64,000 bases of DNA, taken from Pegoplata infirma (lineage: Eukaryota > Arthropoda > Insecta > Diptera > Anthomyiidae). Shown here one piece after another: positions 52,283 to 63,480 of this stretch. Position 1 is the stretch's first letter. Each line of letters starts with the position of its first letter. Made by a program: the position numbers and the translations under genes. The DNA is taken from NCBI GenBank assembly GCA_963921195.1, contig OY992536.1, positions 324,153,038 to 324,217,037 of the forward strand. Reading direction: 5' to 3'. The notes under the pieces are model-generated. The model saw only the letters and a program-made list of their open reading frames with translations. It did not search any database and was not told the DNA's origin.

Positions 52283-53067
52283 CACACTGGGCCGAGATGG
52301 TAGTTTTTTTGGCCAAAACTAAAATAAACAAAATTATTAAATTAAAAAAAGCGAATGCACTATTGTATTAAGTATGACTTGCTGCACCTTGTCTGTAATT
52401 TTTGTAAAAATCGGTACACCCATTCTCTTGGAATGATCCATCAAAAATAAAATATGTATGCTTAAATCTCCATATACCGTAATCAAAAAAGCTAGCAAAT
52501 TTATACATTATTAAGATGGGACCTTGTTTTTTTTTTTTGGGGATTAATTTATTTGACAAAGGGAAGTACAACATGTAAATGGGTATGAACAGCTCTTTTT
52601 CCCTATTTTTTTTTGATGATTTTTGATATTTTTATATAAATTTTGAAAAATTGTTCCATTTGATATAGTTGTTCCAAAATGTTCCGCGACATAATCCAAA
52701 AGTTAGGATGCCAAAATGTTCGTTGGTTTACTAGCTTTCAGACTGACCTGCCCGCTTTTGCCCGTTTTTTCATCTGCGTATATATTATCAATAGAAAGGG
52801 AGATGAACAAGTCTAAAGTTGTTAAAATTAGCCTTTTTTATTGAATTAAATTAATTTTATGAATTAACAATTTTCAAGTTTTTCCTAAAGTACATACATA
52901 GTGTTTTTCTATATTAATACGGGATAAAATGAAACCCGGTTACCCAAAAACCCGAATACAAAAAAAAACCGGTTACGAGAAAAACCCGGTTACACGAAAA
53001 ATATTTTTTTTATCGTATTAAAATTTGTTTTTAATACATTGAAAAAAAAAATAATTACCCGGTTAGG

Positions 53068-54800
53068 CGGTCCTGACAGCTTTTTGAAAGAGTGTGTAAC
53101 TTTTGATAACGATGAGTTAAAAAAAAGTGTTTTTTTTAAACGGGTTTTCAAAAAAAAATATTTTTTCTAATTTTTTTCTAAATTTTATTTCCATTACATT
53201 TTTTAAAACGGGCACAAGCTGGCAACTATTATGGAAAGTGTGGATAGGAAGAATAATTCTGGCCCAGACAGTTTTTTGAAAGGGCGTGGAACTTTTGATA
53301 ACGATGAGTTTAAAAAAGGGGTTTAAATAAAAAAATATTTTATTTTTTCAAATTTTTAATATTTCAATAACATTTGCCTAAACGGGCACAAGCGGGCAAC
53401 ATTTTTAGATAGAAGATATAAAAAGGAAAATTTTGGCCCAGACAGTTTTTTGAAAGGGAGTGGAACTTTTGATAACGATGGGCTTAAAAACGGGGTTTAC
53501 AAAAAAAAAATCAGATTTTTATAAACTCTTATTTCAATTAAATTTTTGGAATCGGGCACAAGCGGGAAATTTTTTTAGAAAGTGTAAATAAAAAGGATAA
53601 TTCTGGCCCAAACAGTTTTTTGAATGGGCGTGGAACTTTTGTTCACAATGAGTTTTAAAAAAGGGGGTTTTCACAAAATTTTTTTTATTTTTTTTTAATT
53701 TTTGGTATTTTAATCTCATTTGTGTAAACGGGCACAAGCGGGTAAGTTTTTTCTAGGTGGGGTTAAAAAAGGCTAATTCTGGCCCAGACAGTTTCTTGAA
53801 AGAGCGTGGAACTTTTGATGAGTTTAAAAAGGGGGGTTTCAGAAAAAAAAACTAATTTTTTCAATTTTTTATTAGCCCTTATTAGAAGTAATTTTTTTTT
53901 TTTTTTTTGAAAACGGGCACAGACGAGTAACTTTTTTGGAAAGTGCTGATAAAAAGGGCAATTCTGGCCTAGACAGTTTTTTGAATGGGCATGGAACTTT
54001 TGATGACGATAACTTTAAAAAGGGGGTTTTCAAAAAAAGACAAATTTTTTCCAATTTTTTATAAACTTGTTTCAATTTAATTTTTGAAAACGGGCACAAG
54101 CGGAAAAGTTTTTTGGAAAGTGGGGATAAAAAGGATAATTCTGGCCCAGACAGTTTTTTGAAAGAGCGTGGAACTTTTGATGAGTTTAAAAAGGGAGTTT
54201 TCAGAAAAAAAAAAATAATTTTTTCCAATTTTTTATTAGCCCTTATTAGAAGTAAATTTTTGAAAACGGGCACAGGCGGGCAACTTTTTTGGAAAGTGCT
54301 GATAAAAAGGGTAATTCTGGCCCAGACAGTTTTCTGAAAGGGTGTGGAACTTTTTATGACGATGAGTTTATAAAGAGGGTTTTCAAAAAAAATGTTTTTT
54401 CAATTTTTTATAAGCTCATTTTTCAATTAAATTTTTGAAAACGGGCACAAGCAGGTAACTTTTTTGGAAAGTGCTGATACAAAGGATAATTCTGGTCCAG
54501 ACAGTTTTTTGAAAGGCCGTGGAACTTTCCATAACGATGAGTTCTTAAAAGGGGGTTTTCAAAAATGAAATAATTTTTTTCATTTTTTTTATAAATTTTA
54601 TCTAAATTCCATTTTTGAAAACGGGCACAAGCGGGCAACTTTTTTGGAAAGTGTGGATAGAAAGGATAATTCTGGCCCAGACAGTTTTTTAAAAGGGCGT
54701 GGAACTTTTGATAACGATGAGTATAAAAAGGGGGTTTTCAAAAAAAAACATTTTTTTTTTTCAATTGTTTATAAACTTTTTTTCAATTATATGTCGGAAA
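53068..54800 (+). repeat. ~176-bp tandem satellite inside a transposon
   Basis: The marker CGGGCACA starts at 53209, 53383, 53553, 53729, 53914, 54091, 54267, 54442 and 54622, spacing 170-185 bp. Each unit also has TTCTGGCCCAGACAGTTTTT, GCGTGGAACTTTTGAT and GATGAGTTTAAAAAGG. There are about 9.5 units, diverged by substitutions and A/T-run length. Frames at 53872-54273 and nearby run through the satellite. Confidence 0.9.
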
Positions 54801-54985
54801 AAGGTATATTCACGTGATTTAAATGAAAATCATTCACGCTCACGCGTGAATCACGTTATTTTTAAATTTGTTTTTCAATTCAATTTTTAAAAACTTTTAT
54901 ATCACATGATTTAAGTGAAAATCACTCACTCTCACGCGTGAATCACGTTGTTTTTTGAGTCACGCAAATCACGGGACCAGAGACC
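54801..54985 (+). repeat. Fragment of the CACGCGTGA hAT family
   Basis: CATTCACGCTCACGCGTGAA, CACTCACTCTCACGCGTGAA and the terminal words CAAATCACGGGACCAG and CCATCTC match the right part of 23041-23519. The final TA is missing and no TSD is visible. Confidence 0.7.
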
Positions 54986-55241
54986 ATCTCCAATTCAAAA
55001 ACATAAACAAAAGACAAGTTTCTCTTCATTTGTTTCATCTATAACATCTGTAAATTTTATTAAAAATTAAGTGTCCACCGTGAAACAGTTTCCTTGTAGG
55101 TCCGATTCCAAAAAGTTTCAAGTCACTTATTTATTACCCTAATATAGGCTTATATTCTGAATTTCAACAAAATCGTTTTACATTTACGACCTGTAGAGAC
55201 TTTTGGCCAAAAAACCTACCATCTCGGCCCAGTGTGAGACG

Positions 55242-55972
55242 GACGGACTGACGGACGGACATTTTTGAATTTAGTCGAAGTGTGTAATTGGCCGCGGTTT
55301 AATAGGAAACATCACATTTAGTGCTTTATTTAAGCTAAGCATAATTATAATACTTAAAAGTTATCAAAAACTTACAAAAATTCGATACTTTATTTAGAAA
55401 AAAATTTTAGGCGAAAATCTATTTTCATAAAAACTGTGATTAATTTTAAACCTGCAAAAACCTGCAAGAAATGTCTGCATGCCAACGTTCAGTAATAAAT
55501 TGCCTATAAGTTGTATGTAGTAATTCGACATGATATACCTGGATTCGGTTTTGGCAAGCTGCGGAAGTTTCATAAGTCCTCAAAAATATTGTTATTATTG
55601 ACCATACTTCAAAATACAAAAAATGTAAGAAGAAGATCAATAATAAATTTCTTATTAATGTCCAGAATAAGTATAAATCTGTAGCTTTCTTGTACATAAA
55701 CCGTTTTGAAACCATTGATGTAACATGGATAATATGATGTTATTAGTTGAACACTTATAGATATATTTTTTTTTTTTTAATATTGGACACCAAAAATGTT
55801 ATTTCATTCGCATATTTAACAAAGTTAAAGACCTAATTCCAAGAAATGGTTATTAGTTCGATCAGAACACACCCTTAGCTTGCCCCTAGCACTATTAATT
55901 CCCAATTTTAAGGACACTAATTTTTGGACTTTTGTCCAGCTAGATTTTGATTTGGAACCAATGTGGAATGTA
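55242..55972. other. Remainder of host repeat and inner fold-back arm
   Basis: 55242-55300 finishes the GACGG repeat broken at 52282. 55300-55900 is unassigned; a minus-strand 89-codon frame at 55446-55715 is hydrophobic in the middle (LLLIFFLHFLYFEVWSII) but matches nothing I recognise. 55920-55972 (TTTTGTCCAGCTAGATTTTG) pairs with 51570-51600. Confidence 0.5.
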
Positions 55973-56660
55973 GTGATTTTTGGCACTTTTTTAGCTTTTA
56001 TTTATTTTTTTTGTTTTTTTTTTTGCAAACTTCATATGTTTTGGACCGAATTATATCAACACGAGATAGAATACTTCAATTCGCAAAATTAGGGCGAAAT
56101 TGAGATATAAAAAATTGCCCCTGTTAAGGGTCAAAGGTCAAATTTTAGAAAATTTTGAATTTTTAAACATTAACATGTTTGCTGGGCGGATTTTGCTGAA
56201 TCTACTTGATGTTATTTTAATTGGTCTTAACTATATGGCAAATAATTAAAATTTAGAAATTTAACCCTTATGTGCTGTTGGGGCCTATAATTTTTTTCAT
56301 TTAATGGAGAAAATGTAAGTGTATTTTGTTCAAAAGGTCGAATAGGCCCAACCAGTACCAAAGGGTTAATATTCTGAATTTAAATAAAAATACATATGTT
56401 AAGACCTTTTATAATGACATCAAGTAGTTTCATATATTTCCACTCAGAAAATCTGTTAATGTTTAAAAATTCAAAATCTTCTCAAATTTGACCTTTGACC
56501 TTTAGTTGGGGCAATTTTTAATTTCTCAATTTTGCCCTAAATTTGCGAATTGAAGTATTCTATCTCGTGTTGATATAATTCGGTCCAAAACATATGAAGT
56601 TTTTAAAAAAAAACAAAAAAAATAAATAAAAGCTAAAAAAAGTGCCAAAAATCACTACTT
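55973..56660. mobile_element. Palindromic element inside the fold-back arm
   Basis: Left GTAGTGATTTTTGGCACTTT, right AAAGTGCCAAAAATCACTAC. Arms of ~200 bp pair, including GGACCGAATTATATCAACAC and GGGTCAAAGGTCAAA. The centre (56190-56440) also pairs partly (CATCAAGTAG / CTACTTGATG). It interrupts the right arm of the 6.4-kb element. Confidence 0.8.
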
Positions 56661-57292
56661 TCCCGAAATCCGCCAAAATTAAATCACTGTAATAGCCAAA
56701 TGAAAACAGCAAATCCTACAATTTTTGGGGTTTTTCTTCCTATTTCTTTAACAAAAAAAATAAAAATTTAAAATTGGAGATTTGAAAATAGTGTTGAAAA
56801 ATTCAGACCACTTTAGCATTTATTTAAAACAAGTGAGCAAAACGCAATATGAAAAATATTTATCTTCTTAGTACATTGAGACTTGTAGAATAAAAAAATT
56901 TTGTTACAGTAGATAATTTCAATAAATTTCACAAATGGGGCTCGAATCCCTTGATTAAACGTTAGTTGCCTGGGGAAGTTGTAATAACTTGGCTGATTTT
57001 CAACCGATTTTAGTTTTTAATACCTTATTCGATAGAAAATATCGAAAATATACAATTCTGTGACCACTTGAATTCAAATTTAACTAAAAATATCGAAAAA
57101 AAAATTGAGAAAATGGATAAAAAGTCATATTTTCCCCTTGTAATTCGATTTTCAAACTTCAGGGCCGATGCGGCATGTCTTACCCATATCCGATTTTCTT
57201 AAAATTTTGTGAGACGTTTTTACCCCCAAATGCACATTTCTAGAGGGGGGCCCGGTCAATATCTAACAACTTCGTTTTTTTGCTGCACCCTA

Positions 57293-57480
57293 ATACTCAC
57301 ATTGTCATTCTGTGTGTAACGCATTGAAATATCGGTCGGGGATCCCATAAAGTATATATATTATTGATCCATTATAGATTCTAGTACATTCTCTGAATGT
57401 CCGTCCTTCTGTAGAAACCATGATAAAGTTCAAACCAAAAGGCTTATGAAGTTTGACACGTAGGAGGCATTCCACACCAA
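57293..57480 (+). mobile_element. mini-me-like 5' part
   Basis: ATTGTCATTCTGTGTGTAAC, TTGAAATATCGGTCGGGGAT, CCCATAAAGTATATATATTA, core, GTCCGTCCTTCTG. The 5' hairpin is replaced by the fold-back element boundary. Confidence 0.7.
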
Positions 57481-57779
57481 ATGTCCAGCGAAAAAAAAAA
57501 CATGTGTCCCATAAATGTCTGAACAGGAGGTACAAAAACTGGGCAGAAAAAAGGAGGTAAGCAATGTCCTTTTACAGCTTTTTCCTCAAATATCATTTAA
57601 TATTTTAAACAAAATATTTTGATAAATTTTTAAAAGTACATTATTTACATAATTTTTCCTGATATGTCAAAATAGAAAAAAAAATAGAAAAATTGGCGAA
57701 GATTCTCGTCAATAGTGACATTTTTAGCCAAATATTTAAAAAATATTTTACAAAATGTCAGCCTTTAAAAATTTGAAGT

Positions 57780-57912
57780 CCTTTAAAAAGGAAACAGGAT
57801 CACGAAATGGAAAACTGTAAAAGCAGTTTCACTCCATTTGATCTTTACATTCAGACGTATATTATCCGGTTCATGTTTAATATTGGCTGTCGAACAGTGT
57901 AATACTTAAGTA
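57780..57912 (-). mobile_element. Uncut copy of the split Tc1-like terminus
   Basis: Minus strand: CGACAGCCAATATTAAACAT, GAACCGGATAATATACGTC, AAAGATCAAATGG, TTTTACAGTTTTCCATTTC. This is the empty-site version of the locus at 40810/45282. Confidence 0.75.
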
Positions 57913-59097
57913 AATAAATCAGAGTGTATATAATAGCAAAAATAGTGTAAAATTTACAACAGACTTTATTGTTTTTTTTTTTTTTTTATTTCAAAATAGA
58001 AGAAGTGTTTCATCGTTTGAGGGGAAGGATGAAATACAGATATAAACTAAGGAGGTGAGGGTTTAATTTTTTAGTTACTTGTTAACATGCAAATTCTGTT
58101 TTATCATGCCATTCTTAACTTTATCCCCCACATACCATGTTTTTCAGTCTAAGGATAACAAAGGAATAAATAGGAATCTAGAAAAGAATCTTTTTTTTTT
58201 TTGTTCAACAAAACATTTAACTGAATGTGTTGTAAGAAATGTTAAGATAAGAAAAAGTAGAAAATAAAGTCTAAATAAACCTTAAGAATTAAGTATAAAT
58301 ATTGTCAAGTAGTAAGTTGAAATGTTAGAAATATTTGACCTGCTTGTAGTATTTTATACTTTGTTAAGATGGCGGTGTAAAGTGCATTCAATATGAATGA
58401 TTCGTGGTATTTGTTTTTTATCTTGTTTGTGGGGGTATGGAAACGGAAATAAAACAATATCCGTTTTATTTGTATACAAATTATAACTTGTATGTGTGGA
58501 GTTTTGTGAATTCTATTGTTAAAATATCATATTAAAATTTTGTATTTTGATGTTAAGACAAATAAATATTCTTAAAAGGAATTAACAATGACAACGGTCG
58601 ATCTTAACAATTATATTGAAATTTGTAAAATGTTTTCTTTTTTTGTTGTTTTTGTTATCCTTTGTAAGATGCGTCTTAAAGGGCAGGGCGGCTGTTTGGC
58701 TGGCTGACTGTTGATTCACACTTGAAATTAAATTAATTTTGTTTTCTTTATTGATGTACGTATGTTTGTATTTGACACTTTAAATGTTTGAGAGTAAAAT
58801 ACAATGAAAGTAAAATCGTTTATAGTTTGATGGAATAGAAAATCACGATCTAAAAAATCCATTCTAAGTCAGTTCCAGTTAAGTTGTTCCTGAGACATTT
58901 AACATTTAAAGCATTTGTAACTTTATTGTAGCGAAAAGTTTCAAGGACATATCGCTCATTTACTTGTATAGTGTCATAACTCAAAATATGTCGTTTTTGA
59001 GTAAACCATACAGAATTATTTGTTATATCCTGCTTTAAGATAATAATTATTATATTAATATCTTCTAAACTCACCGTTTGAGAAGAGAACACACCAT
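57913..59097. other. Gene-free stretch, possibly host intergenic DNA
   Basis: No TIR, TSD or protein homology. Small frames (58079-58267, minus 58850-59092) have no domain. This is one of the few long stretches without a repeat recognisable elsewhere in the window. Confidence 0.5.
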
Positions 59098-59264
59098 CAA
59101 TACTTAATTTTTTTACTAATATTATTCAAAACCAGTAAAAATTACTAATTTTAGTATTTTGAAGATACTAAAAAACTACTGAACTACTGGTAATTAGTAA
59201 CTTATTAGTAGATTTTAGTACAAAATCACTTACTAAACCTTTCACTGTATAATTATTTTGAGTG
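59098..59264 (-). mobile_element. Short TA MITE of TAGTAAT/ATTAGTA words, copy 2
   Basis: TTTACTAATATTATTCAAAA, TACTGGTAATTAGTAACTTA, terminus AATTATTTTGAGTG before TA. One end is truncated relative to 50603-50860. Confidence 0.75.
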
Positions 59265-59279
59265 TACATTTCAGCTTTT

Positions 59280-60210
59280 TATGAATAACCACCTTAGTTT
59301 TCCCTTGCCCAGAAAAAAAATCTTCAAATTTAAATCAAAAAATTTCAATTGTAAATCAACCAAACGTGATATCAACCAAACATTTAGTAAAAACGGCCGC
59401 CTGTTAGGCCTTAATACAAAACTTCTATTTTATTTTCAACAAACTCAGTCAAGTAATTTTATTTCAAAATTCTTTTATCATGTCGACAAATAGTGTTAGT
59501 TAAATTTCTTTGTTGAAAAAAAATTTCAATTGTCAGATCAACAAATTGTGTTCGTTGAATTTCTTTGTTGAAAAAAAAAAATTCAACAATCAAAATTTAC
59601 AAACGTTGATATTACAAATTTCTAGTACCCGACCGAATATTCGGCGTCGGCCAAAAAGCACTATTCGGCCACTATTCGGCTTCGGCCACAATTTTGGCCG
59701 AATAGGCCGAATACCGAATAATTGTATAATATTAGTGCTCGCTCACGTGTTGAAAAACACACTAAACTAACTTTGAATCACATTAGTAAGCCACAAAAAC
59801 ATTTTACTAAGTGTTTTTGCAACTAAAAACATTTACTACATTCAAAAAAAATTATCGGTCGAAAAAAATTTACACTATATCGGTCGAAAAAAATTAACAA
59901 TATATTTTTTACAAAAATGTCCAAAAAAATTTTCTTGCTTAAAATAAAATCATTCTAGACAACATTCGAGTCGAGTTTTATTTTTTTCTTGTTTGTACTA
60001 CATAAATATTTTTTTTTTTAGTATTCGGCTTCGGTTTGGCCGAATAGTAAAAATTTGGCCGAATATTCGGCTTCGGCTTCGGCCAAAAAAGGTGTATTCG
60101 GTCGGACACTACAAATTTCCTTATAGGAGCACTTTCGTTGAAAAAAATAAATGTATTCACAAATATGGGGTTCAATATAACAATTCGTTTTTTTCTGTGT
60201 ACTAAGTACA
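59280..60210. mobile_element. AACAAA/TTTGTTGAA-word MITE, split by a hAT element
   Basis: Repeated TTTCTTTGTTGAAAAAAAA and AATTTCAATTGT words at 59490-59590, interrupted by 59623-60111, ending CGTTTTTTTCTGTGTA near 60201. The right end is like the CACAGAAAAA group; the left end is uncertain. Confidence 0.5.
59623..60111. mobile_element. Non-autonomous hAT-type element (TTCGG family), copy 2
   Basis: 489 bp, start TAGTACCCGACCGAATATTC, end GTATTCGGTCGGACACTA, perfect 8-bp TSD CAAATTTC (59615-59622, 60112-60119). Subterminal GCTTCGGCC / GGCCGAATA words as in 3027-3545; the centre differs from copy 1 almost completely. Confidence 0.9.
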
Positions 60211-60211
60211 C

Positions 60212-60984
60212 TGTACTTAAGTGATAATTTGATAATGACGAACATTTAAGGAAACAATTAACCAAATCGGTACAGCTGTTTTTCGATTTTCGAAAAAATG
60301 GGCGTAAAAGTAGACGTGTTCAATTCGTCTTTCCGTAAAAGCCTAAAGGTGTTATGATACTTGCTAGTTTCTGTATTGGATTTTTTTAGGATTGATCGAA
60401 TGAAACAACAAATGCGAGAAAGAATAAGAAATACAATAAAATAAAAACAAAACAAAAAAAAACAATATTTCCAACTTTTATTTTCAAAATAACTCGCCCA
60501 AAATAGCTAAAAAACGCTTAAAACAAATGTAAAACCGCTTCATTCGAGCAAAAACTAATAAAATTGGCAACACTGTTAACATTTTATTCTGCACTGATAG
60601 AAAAACGCTTCATATCACTAATGAATGGAATTCATTAACGTTGGTTCATTGCAACAATGAAATTTTTCATATGCTGAATGAAATTTCATACATATTGTGC
60701 CAGATATTCATTAATTTTGATTCATTAGATTTCGTAGTTTCATTAAAAAATTTCATTAAGTTTTGTTTACAAAATTCTCTTTTTTTTTGACACCTGTCGT
60801 GTCGCGTCTGTTTAGTCTGTTAGTTTACGCGCGCAAAAAACAGCTGATCGGAGCGTGATTTTTTCTAAGATTTTTTTTACGAAATTTAAAATGAAATGTT
60901 GTTGATTAATTGTAAGTATTTATTAAACTCACGTTGTTTTAAATTATTTCGGGGTTTTACTTATGTATTAAAAGTAAACGTTAT
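60212..60984. other. Gene-free stretch with ATTCATTAA words
   Basis: 60600-60770 holds a run of TTCATTA/TAATGAA words (GGAATTCATTAACG, GAAATTTCATACA), perhaps another MITE. 60790-60930 is less AT-rich, with CACCTGTCGTGTCGCGTC, an E-box-like CAGCTG, and ATTGTAAGTATT that would suit a splice donor. Nothing confirms a gene. Confidence 0.4.
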
Positions 60985-61125
60985 AGTAAAATTTCCAATC
61001 GGGAAATCCCGGTCCCATAAATCCCGGGATTTTCGGTATTAGGGAAATCCTGAATTTCGGGATTTCTGAATTTCAATCCCGGGATTTTCGGGATCCCGAT
61101 TTTTATAATTTTTTTTAATATTTTT
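60985..61125. repeat. ATCCCGGGATTTTCGG repeat cluster
   Basis: Six overlapping GGGAAATCCCGG / ATCCCGGGATTTTCGGGATC words in 110 bp, each locally self-complementary. Probably one end of a hAT-like element built like the TTCGG family; no TSD found. Confidence 0.6.
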
Positions 61126-61489
61126 TATTATTTTTGGGTTTTTTTCAATAATTTGTGTAAAATATGAATCTTGTGGAACAAAATATAAGAAAAATTTACA
61201 AAATTTGGTGTTTTTATTTAGCTAATACGGGCTTAATTTCCTCATGTAATTAAAAATGCATTTAATTCATTTTTCCCAACGTTTCGTGAACAAAAGTTCC
61301 GTCTGGTACCATGTTTTTGTTATAGAAAAAGGTGAAACGTTTACGAAATGTAAAGCTTTTATATTTGTTCCTTTTTTTTTTTGCTTTTACTCCTACCAGG
61401 AGCATAGGGCCGTAGAGGGCTTTTGACACATCTTAACTCCCTAAGTTGTAAACTTTTTTAATTTTATGTTTTACTAAAAAAAAATTTAA

Positions 61490-61663
61490 AGACGTGAGTG
61501 GATTTTGACTCATAACTCAGTCACGCTCACGCAAACTATAATGAAATCACTCACTAATCACTTACGTTGTTTACTCACGCTTACTCACTATTCGCGTACT
61601 AGAAAGTACAAAAAATTGCCCACGCGTAAGCATAATTCACGACAGATTCAATTACACTCACTT
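61490..61663 (+). repeat. Fragment of the CACGCGTGA hAT family
   Basis: ACGTGAGTGGATTTTGACTC, TCACGCTCACGCAAAC, AATCACTCACTAATCAC match the left part of 23041-23519. Confidence 0.75.
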
Positions 61664-62470
61664 TTATACCACTTGGCCGAATCTATGAATACCCTCCACA
61701 ATGCCCTTTATTAGTGATAGTAAATTTTCTAACGCAAAAAAATAACATTTTTGATTAGACATATTTTATTTTGTTTGAAAAAAACTTTTTTTTAAGTAAT
61801 TTTTGAAAAACAAAAAAAATAATTTACTAAATTTTTTTTGAGTGTAAATTTTTTTTGATTGTAAAATTTTTTTCGAGTGTAGTTTTTTTTTTTAGTGTAA
61901 AAATATTTTTGAGTGACCAAAATATGTTGTAAAATATTTTTGTGACTTAGCAATGTTTTAAAAACATGATTAACAGGTTTTCAACACGTGAATTTAAGGT
62001 GAAACTAATCTTAAATTCACGGGTTTTGCTAATAACTTTTGAACCACTGGGCCGATTTGGCTGAAATTCAATACGAACCAGGCCAGGGGAACGGAAAATA
62101 TATATGCCAAGCTTCAGAATTGTCTTTCGAAAGTTAGCGTGTTTTTTATCTCATAAATTCACGAAAAAGTCTTTTGCTCATAACTTTTGAACCACTGGAC
62201 CGATATCGATGGATTGCAATACCAACCTGACCAAGTAAATGCCCAACATATATGCCAAACTTCAGAAGCCTCCGTAAAGTCTTTCAAAAGTTAGCGTGTT
62301 TTCATCAGACAGACAGACGGACGGACGGACATCGCTAGATCGTCTTAAAATCGATCGAGGATCATGAATATACTTTATGGGGTGCTATACCAATATTTCG
62401 AGGTGTTACAAACGGAATGACAAACTTATATATATACCCTATATCACTAGAGTGGAGGGTATAAAAAATT
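61664..62470 (-). mobile_element. mini-me-like element with internal ACACTCAAAA MITE, inverted
   Basis: The 3' end (GGCCGAATCTATGAATACCC) is at 61664-61710. 61720-61915 is the MITE with several TTTTGAGTGTA termini, as at 37831-37985 reversed. 62040-62466 carries the body: AACTTTTGAACCACTGGGCC (tandemly repeated at 62185), CAGACAGACAGACGGACGGA, CATAAAGTATA and the terminal hairpin GTGGAGGGTATA. A diverged subfamily. Confidence 0.7.
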
Positions 62471-62795
62471 TTTGACAAATTGATCCAGCCGTTCTCAACT
62501 GATGCGATTACCAACGAGCGACACTTGATTTTTATTTATATAGAAGATATATATCGAAATCACATAACTTATTTTTAATTACACTGTGCTAGTCGCAAAA
62601 ATTAACAAGCTGGGCATCCTGCTGGTAAAGTTAATTCGGGTACGCTGAATTCAATGGTGCTAGCCGTTTTTCAAAGTTAGCGCTTAGGGTTGCCAGATAC
62701 TGGCAGTCAAATAACTGGACAATGGAAAATTTTCAGCTGGATTTTTAAAAAGTAACTGAACGCATACATATTTTTTTTCAATAATTTAAAAAAAA

Positions 62796-63378
62796 AACAA
62801 GTAAAAAAGTTAAGTTCGGCCGTGCCGAATGTATTGATACCCTCCACAATATCAAAAAGATTTTTGCAAAAAACTTAAAAAAAAAAAAAATAAAAAAAAA
62901 TTTCCGCAAAAAAAAATTTTGGCAAAAAAAAATCCGCGATTTTTTTTCTTTTTTTGTCAAAAAATGTATTCGTACTTGTTTAAGTACCTTTCGGTGTTCA
63001 ATTATGTTCACATATGTCAACCAGCAGCCGAATTAAAGCATTTTGTATTTTTAGGTTATGTTTAATGAACCAAAATTTTTGAGGTGTCCTTACATTTTCG
63101 ATTATAACTTTTGAACCGCTGAACCGATATCGCTCAAATGCAATACCAAACTGCTCAGGAGAACTTTCAATAAATATGTTAAGTTTCAGTCATCACCGTG
63201 TAATATTTTGGTCGTGATCACCATTTCCACAGACAGACGGACATCGCTAGAATATCGTAAAATCGATCACTGATCAATAATATATATACTTTATGGGGTC
63301 CTAGACCGATATTTCGATGAGTTACAAACGGAATGACAAACTTATATATACACTCTATCACTAAGTGGAGGGTATAAA
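62796..63378 (-). mobile_element. mini-me-like element, complete, inverted
   Basis: From AAAACAAGTAAAAAAGTTAA with GGCCGTGCCGAA hairpin to the TGGAGGGTATA end. The GTCCGTCTGTCTG tract is short (63229-63242). Confidence 0.85.
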
Positions 63379-63480
63379 AATCAACCGATTTTCATATGTG
63401 AAATACATATTCTTATTTTGGGCTAAATGGCCGTCTCTATTTGCCACGGCAAAATGTGCCTTTTTTAAGCAATTCTATTA

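Larger units (their letters stand above)
52283..55236. mobile_element. DNA transposon with 5-bp TSD and CACACTGGG ends (Transib-like?)
   Basis: 2954 bp. The 36-bp TIRs differ at one position: left CACACTGGGCCGAGATGGTA then GTTTTTTTGGCCAAAA, right the inverse. The 5-bp TSD AGACG (52278-52282, 55237-55241) lies within a (GGAC)n tract. A 5-bp TSD and CAC start fit Transib, but the seventh-base pattern differs from its usual terminus, so the family is unsure. Inside are AACCCGGTTAC repeats (52930-53010), a ~176-bp satellite (53068-54800) and a CACGCGTGAATCACG segment. No transposase frame. Confidence 0.85.
50863..57290. mobile_element. 6.4-kb fold-back element with nested insertions
   Basis: TA at 50861-50862 and 57291-57292. 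Left GGGTGCACCAAAAAAACGAA, right TTCGTTTTTTTGCTGCACCC. Arms of ~730 bp pair (AGTTGTTAGATATTGACCGG, CAGCCAAGTTACTAAAACTT, CAGACCACTTTAGCATTTAT and more); the right arm is further split by the palindrome at 55973-56660. The 52283-55236 transposon and its host repeat fill the centre. It is a long relative of 6154-7162. No transposase found. Confidence 0.85.

Noticed and set aside
53872..54273. 133-codon minus-strand frame
   Set aside because: It spans two satellite units (the peptide itself repeats PFSK and KKLSGPEL words), so it is a tandem-repeat artefact.
53068..54800. CRISPR array or prokaryotic tandem element
   Set aside because: Whole ~176-bp units are repeated and diverged, which is satellite structure.
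55446..55715. 89-codon hydrophobic frame as a chemoreceptor fragment
   Set aside because: One hydrophobic segment only, no diagnostic motif, and AT-rich DNA often gives such frames.
60790..60930. Promoter and first exon with a splice donor
   Set aside because: Slightly higher GC, an E-box-like word and GTAAGTATT are suggestive, but the ATG is followed at once by a stop and nothing downstream supports a gene.
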